A stretch of 64,000 nt of DNA from NCBI RefSeq assembly GCF_036607905.1, contig NZ_CP144555.1, forward strand, positions 5,952,001 through 6,016,000, in the 5' to 3' direction. Below the pieces are notes generated by a model that was not told the DNA's origin, did not search any database, and saw nothing but the letters and a program-made list of their open reading frames with translations. The position numbers were made by a program, and so were the translations under genes. This DNA is from Streptomyces sp. SCSIO 75703 (GTDB lineage: Bacteria; Actinomycetota; Actinomycetes; Streptomycetales; Streptomycetaceae). This document shows positions 25,726 through 33,809 of this stretch, piece by piece (the first letter of the stretch is position 1; every line of letters begins with the position of its first letter).

Positions 25726-26903
25726 CCGACGCCGACGACCTGCGCCGCCGTACCGCGGCCCTGCTGGCCGCCCACCCGCCGGGCACCACCGGGCGCCCGG
25801 AGTTCCTGCGAGCCCGCTTCGACGCCGGGCTCGCCTGGGTGCACTTCCCCGAAGGGCTCGGCGGACTCGGCGCCCCCCGCGCCCTCCAGGCCGTGGCCGA
25901 CGCCGAACTCGCCGCCGCCGGCGCCCCCGACAACGACCCCCGGCGCATCGGCATCGGCCTCGGCATGGCCGCCCCGACGATCCTGCGCCACGGCACCGAG
26001 GAGCAGAAGCGGCGCTTCCTGCGCCCCCTGTGGACCGGCGAGGAGGTCTGGTGCCAGCTCTTCTCCGAACCCGGCGCCGGCTCGGACCTGGCCGCCCTCG
26101 GCACCCGGGCGGTCCGGCGGGGCGACGAGTGGATCGTCGACGGACAGAAGGTGTGGACCTCCAGCGCGCACCTCGCCCGCTGGGCCCTCCTCCTCGCCCG
26201 CACCGACCCGGACGCGCCCAAGCACCGGGGCATCACCTACTTCCTCTGCGACATGACCGATCCCGGGGTCGAGGTCCGGCCACTGCGCCAGATCACCGGC
26301 GAGGCCGAGTTCAACGAGGTCTTCCTCACCGGCGTCCGCATCCCCGACACCCACCGCCTGGGCGAGGCCGGCGACGGCTGGCGGGTCGCCCGGACCACGC
26401 TGGACAACGAACGCGTCGCCATCGGCGGCACCCGGCTGCCCCGCGAGGGCGGCATGATCGGCCCCGTCGCCCGCACCTGGCGCGAACGCCCCGGCCTGCG
26501 CACCCACGACCTGCACCAGCGGCTGCTCGGCCTCTGGGTCGAGGCCGAGGTCGCCCGGCTCGCCGTCGAGCGGCTCAGCCAGAACCTCGCCGCCGGCCGG
26601 CCCGGACCCGAGGGCGCCGCCACGAAACTCGGCTTCGCCCGGCTCAACCAGGAGATCAGCGGCCTGGAAGTCGAACTCCTCGGAGCCGAGGGCCTCTTGT
26701 ACGACGACTGGACCATGCGCCGCCCGGAACTGGTGGACTTCACCGGCCGCGAGGCCGGCTACCGATACCTGCGCTCCAAGGGCAACAGCATCGAGGGCGG
26801 CACCAGCGAGATCCTGCTCAACATCATCGCCGAACGCGTCCTCGGCCTGCCCGCCGAACCCCGTACCGACAAGGACGCCGCCTGGAAGGACCTGGCCCGA
26901 TGA
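25722..26903 (+). CDS. Acyl-CoA dehydrogenase, first of a coupled pair
   Basis: A 393-aa acyl-CoA dehydrogenase with CQLFSEPGAGSDLA and DGQKVWTSSAHLARW in the middle domain. In the C-terminal domain the usual YEGTSEI is replaced by IEGGTSEILLNIIAERVLGLP, so the catalytic-Glu position is shifted or occupied by Gly. This C-terminus is typical of the FadE pairs that work as heterotetramers on steroid or other bulky acyl-CoA. Overlaps its neighbours on both sides by ATGA. Likely partner: the next gene. Confidence 0.88.
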   Translation: MTDADDLRRRTAALLAAHPPGTTGRPEFLRARFDAGLAWVHFPEGLGGLGAPRALQAVADAELAAAGAPDNDPRRIGIGLGMAAPTILRHGTEEQKRRFLRPLWTGEEVWCQLFSEPGAGSDLAALGTRAVRRGDEWIVDGQKVWTSSAHLARWALLLARTDPDAPKHRGITYFLCDMTDPGVEVRPLRQITGEAEFNEVFLTGVRIPDTHRLGEAGDGWRVARTTLDNERVAIGGTRLPREGGMIGPVARTWRERPGLRTHDLHQRLLGLWVEAEVARLAVERLSQNLAAGRPGPEGAATKLGFARLNQEISGLEVELLGAEGLLYDDWTMRRPELVDFTGREAGYRYLRSKGNSIEGGTSEILLNIIAERVLGLPAEPRTDKDAAWKDLAR

Positions 26904-27973
26904 GCGGCCTGCTCTACTCCGCGGAGGAGGAGGCGCTGCGCGCCGCCGTCCGGGACCTGCTCGACGACCACTGCGAGGCCGCCGCGGTGATCGCGCGCGC
27001 CGACACGGCCGAGCCGCACGACCTCGCCCTGTGGCGGCGGCTCGCCCACGGCATGGGCCTGGCCGGCCTTCTGGTCCCCGAGGAACGGGGCGGACAGGGC
27101 GCGTCCCCGCGCGAGGCCGCCGTCGTCCTGGAGGAACTGGGCCGCGCCATGGCCCCCGTGCCCTTCCTGACCAGCGCCGTCGTCGCCACCGAGGCGCTGC
27201 TCGCCTGCGCGGCCGACGGCCTCCTCGCCGAGCTGGCCGCCGGGCGCCGCACCGGCGCGCTGGCGGTACCGCTCCACGTGGGCCCCGGCGCCGGCCACCC
27301 CCGGGCCCGGCTCTCCGGCGGCACCCTGCACGGCGAGCTGACCGGCGTCGCCGACGCCACCGCCGCCGATCTGCTGCTCGTCCCCGCCGACGACGGCGCC
27401 CTGTACGCCGTGGACGCCGACGCGGTCACCGTGACGCCGCAGACCTGCCTGGACCCCACCCGGCCGCTCGCCACGCTCACCCTCGACGGGGCGCCGGGAG
27501 ACCGGCTCGGCTCGTCCGGGCCCGCCGTCGACCGGGCCCTGGGGACCGCCGCCGGACTGCTCGCCTCCGAACAACTCGGGCTCGCCACCTGGGCCTTGGA
27601 GGAGACCGTGCGCCACGTGAAGGAGCGCCGCCAGTTCGGCCGGCCGGTCGGCGGCTTCCAGGCGCTCAAGCACCGGCTCGCCCGGCTCTGGCTGGAGAAC
27701 GTGAACCTGCGCGCCGCCGCCCGCAACGCCGCCGACGCCCTCGCCACCGGCGAGGACACCGACACGGCCGTCGCCCTCGCCCAGGCGTACGCGAGCGGGG
27801 CCGCGGTCCACGCCGCCGAGGAGGCGCTGCAACTGCACGGAGGCATCGGCATGACCTGGGAACACCCGGTCCACCTGTACCTGAAGCGGGCCAAGGCCGA
27901 CTCCCTCGCCTACGGCACGGCGGGCGCCCACCGCGGGGCGCTGGCCGCACTGGCGGACCTCCCGGCGCCCTGA
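26900..27973 (+). CDS. Acyl-CoA dehydrogenase, second of a coupled pair
   Basis: A 357-aa, somewhat short acyl-CoA dehydrogenase. The N-terminal helical domain is clear (YSAEEEALRAAVRDLL; LLVPEERGGQGASP), but the middle beta-domain is reduced and lacks the canonical flavin-loop motif. The C-terminal domain keeps VKERRQFGRPVGGFQALKH and LQLHGGIGMTWEHPVHLYLKRAK. This composition is typical of the small partner in alpha2-beta2 FadE complexes. ATGA overlap with the first dehydrogenase implies equimolar production. Substrate unknown; an aromatic or branched side chain is possible. Confidence 0.87.
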   Translation: MSGLLYSAEEEALRAAVRDLLDDHCEAAAVIARADTAEPHDLALWRRLAHGMGLAGLLVPEERGGQGASPREAAVVLEELGRAMAPVPFLTSAVVATEALLACAADGLLAELAAGRRTGALAVPLHVGPGAGHPRARLSGGTLHGELTGVADATAADLLLVPADDGALYAVDADAVTVTPQTCLDPTRPLATLTLDGAPGDRLGSSGPAVDRALGTAAGLLASEQLGLATWALEETVRHVKERRQFGRPVGGFQALKHRLARLWLENVNLRAAARNAADALATGEDTDTAVALAQAYASGAAVHAAEEALQLHGGIGMTWEHPVHLYLKRAKADSLAYGTAGAHRGALAALADLPAP

Positions 27974-27980
27974 CGGCGTA

Positions 27981-28009
27981 TCCGAACGCGCGGACATCAC
28001 ACGTTCGGA
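27981..28009. terminator. Inverted repeat after the dehydrogenase operon
   Basis: TCCGAACG and CGTTCGGA (8 bp, 13-nt loop) lie 8 bp after the operon stop and 88 bp before the next gene. It could be a terminator or an operator for the 64-aa gene. Confidence 0.4.
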
Positions 28010-28096
28010 GGATAGCCGAGCCGCACGGACGAACCCTCCGCTACGCCACACTTGCGGCCGAACGCCGCGAAGCGGACGTGGCGGAGGAGGTTCACG

Positions 28097-28291
28097 ATGG
28101 CCATTTCCATCTCGGTGGTGCTGTTCCTGCTCGTCCTTGCGGTGATCTTCCTGCGCAACGGAGGACTGAAGATCTCGCACGCCCTGGTCTGCCTGCTGCT
28201 CGGCTTCTACCTGGCGAGCAGCAGCATCGCCCCCACCATCCACAGCGGCCTCACCGCCACCGCCGACATCGTCGGCAGCCTCCGGCCCTGA
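28097..28291 (+). CDS. Small two-segment membrane protein
   Basis: A 64-aa protein with two hydrophobic helices (about 2-21 and 28-46), the loop RNGGLKISH between them, and a short C-terminal tail SGLTATADIVGSLRP. ATG 28097 has an excellent ribosome site GGAGGAGG. Proteins of this form recur in Streptomyces and on their plasmids, but no function is known to me. Confidence 0.75.
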   Translation: MAISISVVLFLLVLAVIFLRNGGLKISHALVCLLLGFYLASSSIAPTIHSGLTATADIVGSLRP

Positions 28292-28325
28292 CACCTCGGC
28301 CCGCCGGGGCCCCGGCCGGAGCGCG

Positions 28326-28703
28326 TCAGGTCCCGAGGACGCGGGAGCGGATGAGGAAGCGCACCCCCTCGGGCGCCTCCAGGGAGAAGCCGCTGCCCCG
28401 GCCCGGGACCACGTCCACGATCAGCCGTGTATGGCTCCACAGCGCGAACTGGCTGCGCGACATCCAGAACGGCACCGGCTCCCCGACGCCCTCGACCACC
28501 AGATCGGCGAGCAGGACGTCCGAGGCGCCGGTGCGGAACTCACCGGCGGGATAGCACATCGGCGCGCTGCCGTCGCAGCACCCGCCGGACTGGTGGAACA
28601 TCAGCGGACCGTGCGCCGCGCTCAGCCGCCGCAGCAGCCCGGCCGCCGCGTCGGTGACCTCGACGCGCGGGACGTCCTCGTGTGTGTCGTCCATGCTCCC
28701 CAT
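28326..28703 (-). CDS. DUF779 family protein
   Basis: A 125-aa DUF779 protein. The family hallmark is the cysteine cluster SGGCCDGSAPMC near residue 40, followed by the conserved QFALWSHTRLIVDVVPGRG. DUF779 genes usually accompany aldehyde dehydrogenase genes, and one lies 8 kb away here, not adjacent. The Cys cluster suggests metal binding. ATG 28703 is used; ATG 28694, three codons in, is an alternative because GGGGAG lies in between. Confidence 0.82.
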   Translation of the reverse strand: MGSMDDTHEDVPRVEVTDAAAGLLRRLSAAHGPLMFHQSGGCCDGSAPMCYPAGEFRTGASDVLLADLVVEGVGEPVPFWMSRSQFALWSHTRLIVDVVPGRGSGFSLEAPEGVRFLIRSRVLGT

Positions 28704-28766
28704 ACCAGCACGGCGAAGGTTGCGGAAGCGTTGCGCCGACGGACCACCGACGGACCACCGCGCGGC

Positions 28767-29156
28767 TCAGCCGGCGCCCGCCCCGTCACGGGGCAGCACC
28801 GTCACCCGGTGCAGATTGCACTCCGAGGGCGGCCCGGCCGCAGGCGTGCCCTGGTGCGCCTGCAGGGCGATGCTGACCAGGCTCAGCAGCAGGTCGACGT
28901 CCGTGTCGCAGTCCAGGTGCACCGTCACCCAGCGTGAACCGGGCACCAGCCGGATCGCGCTGGAGCCGCCCAGCCCCTGGTGGACGCGCCGGATGGCGTC
29001 GAGGGTGAGGTGCAGGTCGGCGTCCCGCTCCGAGTGGAAGTGGACGATGTCGTCGTGGACGGAGCGGAGCGCCCGCCCCGTTCCGCAGCTTGCCGGACCC
29101 TCGGTGAGGTCGGGCCAGGCGTGCAGCCGTTCGAGGGCGCGCTGAACCAGTGTCAT
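28767..29156 (-). CDS. DUF5519 (luciferase-like) family protein
   Basis: A 129-aa cytoplasmic protein. VQRALERLHAWPDLTEGPASCGTG and DDIVHFHSERDADLHL match the small family annotated as luciferase-domain (DUF5519) proteins, which are about this size and have no proven function. The region RLVPGSRWVTVHLDC is also conserved in type. ATG 29156 is taken; ATG 29165, three codons earlier, is possible. Context gives no role: the upstream LPMO gene ends in two hairpins. Confidence 0.7.
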   Translation of the reverse strand: MTLVQRALERLHAWPDLTEGPASCGTGRALRSVHDDIVHFHSERDADLHLTLDAIRRVHQGLGGSSAIRLVPGSRWVTVHLDCDTDVDLLLSLVSIALQAHQGTPAAGPPSECNLHRVTVLPRDGAGAG

Positions 29157-29237
29157 GCCCCCCATCGTCGCCCGGTCCTCGCCGCGCAACCAGGGGTTGA
29201 GCGATTCGTAACCCGTGCGTGAGGGACGGCGCGCGGA

Positions 29238-29307
29238 ACGGCCGGCACACGGGGGCGCCGGCCGTCCGGGAGGTCACGGAAAGCGCCGCGCGGGCCGGCG
29301 CGGCGCT
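29238..29307 (-). terminator. Two tandem hairpins downstream of the LPMO gene
   Basis: Stem 1 pairs AGCGCCGCGC (29282-29291) with 29298-29307 around 6 nt; stem 2 pairs ACGGCCGGC (29238-29246) with 29257-29265 around 10 nt. Both are perfect and isolate the cellulolytic genes. Confidence 0.75.
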
Positions 29308-29321
29308 CCCCGCCTACCGCG

Positions 29322-30407
29322 TCACGGTGCGACGCAGCCGATGGTGCCCACCGGGAAGTCGTTGCCGGTGGAGGTGGCGGTGAAGCCGAAGCTCACACTG
29401 CCGTCCGGTGGGACGACCCGGTTGTGGTCCACGTTGCGGACCGTCACCGAGCCGTCCCCGTTCGCCGACAGGGCCCCGTTCCACACCCCGCCGATCGCGG
29501 TGCCGTTGCCGGGCTGCCAGCGCACCGCCCAGCCGCTCAGCGGCTCGGTGGAGTGGTTCATGACCTCGACGGAGCCCTGGAAGCCGCCGTTCCAGGAACT
29601 CTGCACGGAGTAGACGGCCATGCAGGACCCGGAGTGGTCCGGCGGGGTCGTCGGCGGCGGGGTGGTGGGAGGCGTCGTCCCGCCGCCGGAGCCGCGGATG
29701 CCGGTCACCTCGCCGTTGCCGCCGTCGAAGACGATGTCGGAGCAGGAGAAGAAGTTCTCCTGGCTGTCCGACCGCACCCACTGGATGAAGAGCAGCGCGT
29801 CACCCGAGCGGCCCGAGGGCAGCGCCAGGTCCCAGTAGTAGTGACCCCCGTTGGTGCCCGGCGAGCCCTGCTGCGGCGGGTCGGACACCGTCTGGACGAG
29901 CTGGAGGTCGGCCCAGGCCAGCGGAGTGGTGGGGGACCAGCCCTGCTTGGTCAGGTACACCCGGAAGTCGCCCGGGTGGTGCGCCCAGTTGCTGTACTGC
30001 ACCTTCATGGTGGACCCCGAGGTCAGGTGGGTCCGCGGCCAGTCGGCGCGGGCGGCGTTGTAGGCGGAGAAGTCGTACGGCGAGCGGTCGCCGGCGCTGC
30101 ACAGGGTGCCGTCCGGCACGTAGCCGGCGCCGCGTCCGCCCGCGTTGGAGTCGAGCACGGCGAACCAGTTGTAGAGCGCGGTGGCGCCGCTCTTGTCGAG
30201 GGCGTCCCGGCAGGCCGGGTTGGTCGGGTCCAGCGCTCCCGTTCCGGTGAGGCCGTCGAGCTGGCAGAGGTAGGTGCGCGAACCGGGCGTCATCGCGACA
30301 CCGTGTGCCTCGGCCCGGCCCTGCCCGAGCAGGAAGGTCACGCCGAGCGCGCCGAGCAGCGTGGCCATCACCGCCGTCAGGGTGAGCAGTCTGCTGCGTC
30401 GAACCAT
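29322..30407 (-). CDS. Secreted lytic cellulose monooxygenase (AA10) with CBM2
   Basis: A 361-aa copper monooxygenase closely resembling S. coelicolor CelS2 (ScLPMO10C). The signal peptide ends AEA before His35, which becomes the N-terminal His of the copper brace; the second brace His is in YSNWAHHPGDFRVYLT. The catalytic domain (35-about 230) also shows GTLCSAGDRSPYDFSAYN and VRSDSQENFFSCSDIVFDGG. A Gly/Pro/Thr linker (GGGTTPPTTPPPTTPP) leads to a C-terminal CBM2 (about 255-361). It cleaves crystalline cellulose oxidatively, probably at C1, and acts with the adjacent GH12 endoglucanase. ATG 30407 has GGGAGA upstream. It has no CebR box of its own and may depend on read-through from the GH12 promoter. 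Confidence 0.95.
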   Translation of the reverse strand: MVRRSRLLTLTAVMATLLGALGVTFLLGQGRAEAHGVAMTPGSRTYLCQLDGLTGTGALDPTNPACRDALDKSGATALYNWFAVLDSNAGGRGAGYVPDGTLCSAGDRSPYDFSAYNAARADWPRTHLTSGSTMKVQYSNWAHHPGDFRVYLTKQGWSPTTPLAWADLQLVQTVSDPPQQGSPGTNGGHYYWDLALPSGRSGDALLFIQWVRSDSQENFFSCSDIVFDGGNGEVTGIRGSGGGTTPPTTPPPTTPPDHSGSCMAVYSVQSSWNGGFQGSVEVMNHSTEPLSGWAVRWQPGNGTAIGGVWNGALSANGDGSVTVRNVDHNRVVPPDGSVSFGFTATSTGNDFPVGTIGCVAP

Positions 30408-30601
30408 GGGATCTCCCGTATTCCACTCGATTTGCCGATCGGGGCATGAGGTGCGGGTCGTGCGGTGGAGCCCCCGCCCGCCCGGGGAGGCGGTCCGACC
30501 GGACGGGCGGGGGAGCGGGGCCGTACGGTCGCACGGGCCGCGGTCACGTGGCCGGGCGCCCGCGCGGTGGCGCGGCGTGCGGCGGTACGGCAGTGCGGGG
30601 G

Positions 30602-30665
30602 GCGGTGGTGCCGTGGTGCTGCGGTGCGGTGTGCCGTGTGGGGCCGGTGCGGTGGTGCCGTGGTG
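30602..30665. repeat. GT-rich tract with a 17-bp direct repeat
   Basis: GCGGTGGTGCCGTGGTG occurs at 30602-30618 and 30649-30665 inside a strongly strand-skewed G/T tract between the GH12 and LPMO genes. No coding potential is convincing; the 275-bp gap otherwise holds nothing I recognise. Confidence 0.7.
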
Positions 30666-30682
30666 GTGCCGGTGCCGGGCGG

Positions 30683-31822
30683 TCAGGCCGTGGCGCAGGC
30701 GGCGCCGTTCAGCCGGAAGCCGGCCGGTGTGCTGAAGGAGCCGGTGTAGGTGCCCTGGAAGCCGAAGGTCAGGGCTTCTCCCGGGGCGATCCGGGCGTTG
30801 TGCGCCGGCCCGGTGGCGGTGACCGTGCCGGAGGCGGGGGTGACCCCGGCGTTCCAGGCGTGGGCGATCCGCTGTCCCGGGGGCAGGGTGAATGCCAGCC
30901 GCCAGGCGTCGACGGGGGCGGAGCCGGTGTTGGTGACGGTGACGTCGGCGGTGAAGCCGCCCGGCCAGACGTTCGTGGCGTAGGCGACCTCGCACGCCGC
31001 CGGGTCGCCGGGACCGGGCTCCCCGGGGCCGCCCGGGGCGCCGGAGGTGTCGATGCCGGCCGAGAACGAGGTCAGCGCCAGTCCCTCGCCCTTCTGCCAG
31101 GGCTCGAAGCCGGCCTGGACGCTCGTCAGGTACCAGTCGTCGCCGGCGAGCCCGCGCGCGACGGCCTGCCGGACGAAGTCCATCACGTCGAAGTTCCAGC
31201 TCCCGATGGCCGACGGGGAGACGAAGGACAGCACGTCGTTGCTGCCGTTGCCGCCCGACCACACCTCCCAGGTGCGCCCGGCGACCGTGGCGGTTCCCAC
31301 CGGGGAGCCCACCGGCTGGACCGGGCCGACCCGGTTGAACCAGACCATGATCTCGGTCCGGTTGACACCGTCGGTGCGCGGTGCCGGGTCGAGCCAGATG
31401 TCGTAGGCGGCGTCGTAGACCGCGTCGTCCACGTAGCCGAAGGAGACCGAGGTGGGCGCCGCGGTGATGTCGCCGAGGCGCGCGGGCAGTTCGGTGCCGG
31501 GGGCGCAGACGGTGTAGTGGCAGCCGTCGAAGACGGACGGATACGACTTCGGGGCCCCGTCGGTCGGTGCCGAGCCCTCGGCGCGGTCGATCCGGAAGCC
31601 CGAGCCGGTGACGGTGATGCACTGGGTCGCGCTGGTGCCCCAGCGGTTGTTCTGGACGACGTAGCGTCCCTGGATCGTGGTGGTCCCGAACGGTTCGCAG
31701 AGCGCGGTGTCCGCCTGGGCCGGGGCCGCCGCCGTCATGAGCGACGCGAGGACGGCGAGCGCGGCGAGCAGCGCTCCCAACAGGCCGTGCCGGGGGCGGA
31801 CATGATGCCGTGACGGTCGCAT
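30683..31822 (-). CDS. Secreted endo-1,4-beta-glucanase (GH12) with CBM2
   Basis: A 379-aa secreted cellulase. Signal peptide about 1-37, ending AQA before DTALCEPFG. The GH12 domain (about 40-265) carries the nucleophile Glu157 in NRTEIMVWFN and the acid/base Glu240 in VQAGFEPWQKGEG. A short Gly/Pro linker precedes a CBM2 (about 280-379) opening with CEVAYATNVWPGG. It cuts internal bonds in amorphous cellulose and pairs naturally with the neighbouring LPMO. ATG 31822 has GGAGAGG upstream. The promoter has two CebR boxes just after the predicted transcription start, so it should be repressed unless cello-oligosaccharides are present. Confidence 0.95.
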   Translation of the reverse strand: MRPSRHHVRPRHGLLGALLAALAVLASLMTAAAPAQADTALCEPFGTTTIQGRYVVQNNRWGTSATQCITVTGSGFRIDRAEGSAPTDGAPKSYPSVFDGCHYTVCAPGTELPARLGDITAAPTSVSFGYVDDAVYDAAYDIWLDPAPRTDGVNRTEIMVWFNRVGPVQPVGSPVGTATVAGRTWEVWSGGNGSNDVLSFVSPSAIGSWNFDVMDFVRQAVARGLAGDDWYLTSVQAGFEPWQKGEGLALTSFSAGIDTSGAPGGPGEPGPGDPAACEVAYATNVWPGGFTADVTVTNTGSAPVDAWRLAFTLPPGQRIAHAWNAGVTPASGTVTATGPAHNARIAPGEALTFGFQGTYTGSFSTPAGFRLNGAACATA

Positions 31823-31862
31823 GGGGAGCCTCTCCGGGAGGGTGCGGGGACGGGGCCGGCGG

Positions 31863-31902
31863 CGGGAGCGCTCCCACCTCCCCACGGGTGGGAGCGCTCC
31901 CA
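31863..31902. promoter_or_regulatory. Two CebR operators
   Basis: CGGGAGCGCTCCCA (31863-31876, one base off) and the perfect TGGGAGCGCTCCCA (31889-31902) match the 14-bp Streptomyces CebR operator. They are 26 bp apart and lie downstream of the predicted -10, between promoter and the GH12 start. Confidence 0.93.
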
Positions 31903-31920
31903 TAAACCGGTGTGCTGGGG

Positions 31921-31949
31921 ACTGTAGGAGGAGTTCATGTCCCTGACAA
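31921..31949 (-). promoter_or_regulatory. Promoter of the GH12 gene
   Basis: On the minus strand TTGTCA (31944-31949), exactly 17 bp, then TACAGT (31921-31926). The start of transcription would fall near 31914, so CebR on the two boxes would block elongation or initiation. The rest of the gap up to 32104 shows no other recognised element. Confidence 0.65.
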
Positions 31950-32104
31950 GGTTGTGCGCGCGGATCGTCGCGAAGATTCCCGAAGTGCCAGGTGGTGGAC
32001 GTCCCCCTCCGTCGCGTCCGGGCCGGTGGCCCCCGTGGCGCCGGTCCGGTGGGCGGGGCGGGGTGCGGGGAGGCGGTACGGGCGCCCCGCGAGAGCGGCG
32101 GCGC

Positions 32105-32126
32105 CCCGGGCCGCGACGGGCCCGGG
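32105..32126 (-). terminator. Hairpin downstream of the flavohaemoglobin-like gene
   Basis: CCCGGGCC pairs with GGCCCGGG around a 6-nt loop, 21 bp beyond the stop. Confidence 0.55.
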
Positions 32127-32147
32127 ACGCGGGGCCGAGCAGGCCGG

Positions 32148-33461
32148 TCAGGCGGGAACGGGCCGGTCGCGCAGGGGCGCGGCGGGGCCGCCCGCGGCGT
32201 ACGGCACGGGGTACGGGCCGGGCGGCAGCGGGTCGTGCAGGACGTTCCCGGCGGGCACCCCGGCGTCGAGGAGCAGGCCGGTCACCGCGCGCACCATCTC
32301 CGGCGGCCCCGCGACCAGCGTCCGGCCGGAGCCCGGGGTGACACCGCGGGTCACCGCGCGGGCCAGCCTGCCGTACGCGTCCTCGCCCGGCGCCCCGCCG
32401 GCCACCGTCACCAGGTTCAGCCACGGCCGGCGCCGCTCCAGGTCGGCCGCGTACCCGGTGTCGTAGAGGCCGGACGGCGTGTCGGCGCCGAGGAAGAGCA
32501 GCACCCGGCGCGCGGGGCGGGCCCGCCGTTCCGCCTCCCGCAGCAGCGCCTTCATCGCCGCCCAGCCGGTGTCCCAGGCCACCAGGCGCAGCTCGCCCTC
32601 CGGGTCGTCGCCGAGGGCGAGGCTGCCCTTGGGCGGGCCGAGCCGCACCGGGTCGCCGGTGCCGGTGCGGTGCACCAGCGCCTCGCTGACCCCGCCGGGG
32701 GCCGTGCACCGCACGTGGAACTCCAGCTCCCCGTCCCGGCCCGGCTCGCCGGCCACGTAGTACGGCCGCCAGGTGTGCGGCAGCAGGGCGTGCTCGACGG
32801 CCGTGTGCTGCCCGGCCCGGTACCGGAAGGGCTCGTGCGGGCGGACCCGGAGCACCGCGAGGTCCGGACCGCACCGGCGGTGCTCCGTCACCGTGGCGTT
32901 CCAGCACGCCGGTTCGCGCAGCGCGGCGTCCGCGCCCCGGACCATCGCGGTGACACCGAGCCGCAGCATCCGCACCCAGGCGTCCTCCAGGTCCGGCGTC
33001 CAGTGCTCGCCGGCCCGGCTGCGCAGCGCCTCGCACAGGGCCTGTTCGAAGGCCGCGTACTGTGCCGGGCGCACCCCGAGTTTGCGGTGGTCGCGGCCGA
33101 GCTGGGTGAAGGTCTCGGTGATCCGCCCGGGCTGGTCCAGGTGCTCGATCAGGTACCAGAACGCGCGTGCCAGATGGGCCTGCTGGAACTCCATCTCGGC
33201 CGGGAAGAGCGAACGCAGCGCGGGGTGCCGGGTGAACAGCGCCGCGTAGAGCCGGGTGATCAGCTCGTCGAAGGGCGCGACCAGGTCCAGCCGGCTCATG
33301 ATCAGCCGCTGGTCGGCCGCCCCGTCGTACGTCTCCTGCGGCGCCGGGCGGGAGGTGCCGCCCGGGTCGCCGGCGCCTGCGGGGGAGAGCAGGCGGCGGC
33401 GCAGCCGCATCGCGTCGTGCCGCGCGAGGAGCGCGTGGTAGGTCCCGTCCTCGGCGCTCAC
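32148..33461 (-). CDS. Flavohaemoglobin-like globin with ferredoxin-reductase domains
   Basis: A 437-aa protein with a globin domain (about 50-190) fused to FAD- and NAD-binding domains (about 200-420). In the globin, LYAALFTRHPALRSLF holds the helix-B Tyr72, and GRDHRKLGV the proximal His125. RPYYVAG is the flavin motif equivalent to RxYS, and LLFLGADTP and AGPPEMVRAV belong to the NAD domain. Canonical members are nitric oxide dioxygenases. Compared with E. coli Hmp this one carries an extra N-terminal 45 residues, basic and unlike globin. GTG 33461 is assumed; no clear ribosome site is seen, and a start further in is possible. A 12-bp palindrome lies about 210 bp upstream. Confidence 0.85.
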   Translation of the reverse strand: MSAEDGTYHALLARHDAMRLRRRLLSPAGAGDPGGTSRPAPQETYDGAADQRLIMSRLDLVAPFDELITRLYAALFTRHPALRSLFPAEMEFQQAHLARAFWYLIEHLDQPGRITETFTQLGRDHRKLGVRPAQYAAFEQALCEALRSRAGEHWTPDLEDAWVRMLRLGVTAMVRGADAALREPACWNATVTEHRRCGPDLAVLRVRPHEPFRYRAGQHTAVEHALLPHTWRPYYVAGEPGRDGELEFHVRCTAPGGVSEALVHRTGTGDPVRLGPPKGSLALGDDPEGELRLVAWDTGWAAMKALLREAERRARPARRVLLFLGADTPSGLYDTGYAADLERRRPWLNLVTVAGGAPGEDAYGRLARAVTRGVTPGSGRTLVAGPPEMVRAVTGLLLDAGVPAGNVLHDPLPPGPYPVPYAAGGPAAPLRDRPVPA

Positions 33462-33800
33462 GACCGGCCGCCGCCGCGCGTCCCGGAGCCGACGGTGGCC
33501 CGCGCGGCGCCCGGCGCGGGGGCGCACGGGGCGGGCAGGGCGGGTGCTTCGCCGGGGAGCGGGCGGATGACTGGACGCATGGAGGGGCTCCTGGAGACGT
33601 GTAGGGGTCGGCGACGCCGTGAACGGAAGGCGTCCGCCCGGTGAAACCGCAGGTCAGTATGGCATTACGGGCATATGCCCCAACGTCCCTGGGTGCCGGG
33701 GCCGTTGGGCCCTGGACATCTCCCCGCCTGCCTGCTCACCCCGTGCGGGCCCCCGGCGGACCCGGGGGTCCGGTGCGCCGGGGCCCCGGGCGGACTCCCC
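33462..33800. other. Gap upstream of the flavohaemoglobin-like gene
   Basis: This 339-bp stretch contains the promoter region of the globin gene, the palindrome at 33669-33680, several GC-only inverted repeats (e.g. GGACCC-GG-GGGTCC at 33758-33771) and the terminator of the 235-aa gene. No convincing gene. Confidence 0.6.
33669..33680. promoter_or_regulatory. Palindrome GGGCATATGCCC
   Basis: Perfect 12-bp palindrome in a locally AT-richer patch about 210 bp before the globin-reductase start. A candidate operator; it does not match the known Streptomyces NsrR site. Confidence 0.4.
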
Positions 33801-33809
33801 TCAGTCCGC
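33790..33809 (-). terminator. Hairpin spanning the stop of the 235-aa gene
   Basis: GCGGACT (33790-33796) pairs with AGTCCGC (33803-33809) across the stop codon, ending the sigma-factor operon. Confidence 0.5.

Noticed and set aside
28301..28318. Palindrome GCCGGGGCCCCGGC as a terminator
   Set aside because: There is no loop between the arms, and such words are frequent by chance at this G+C.
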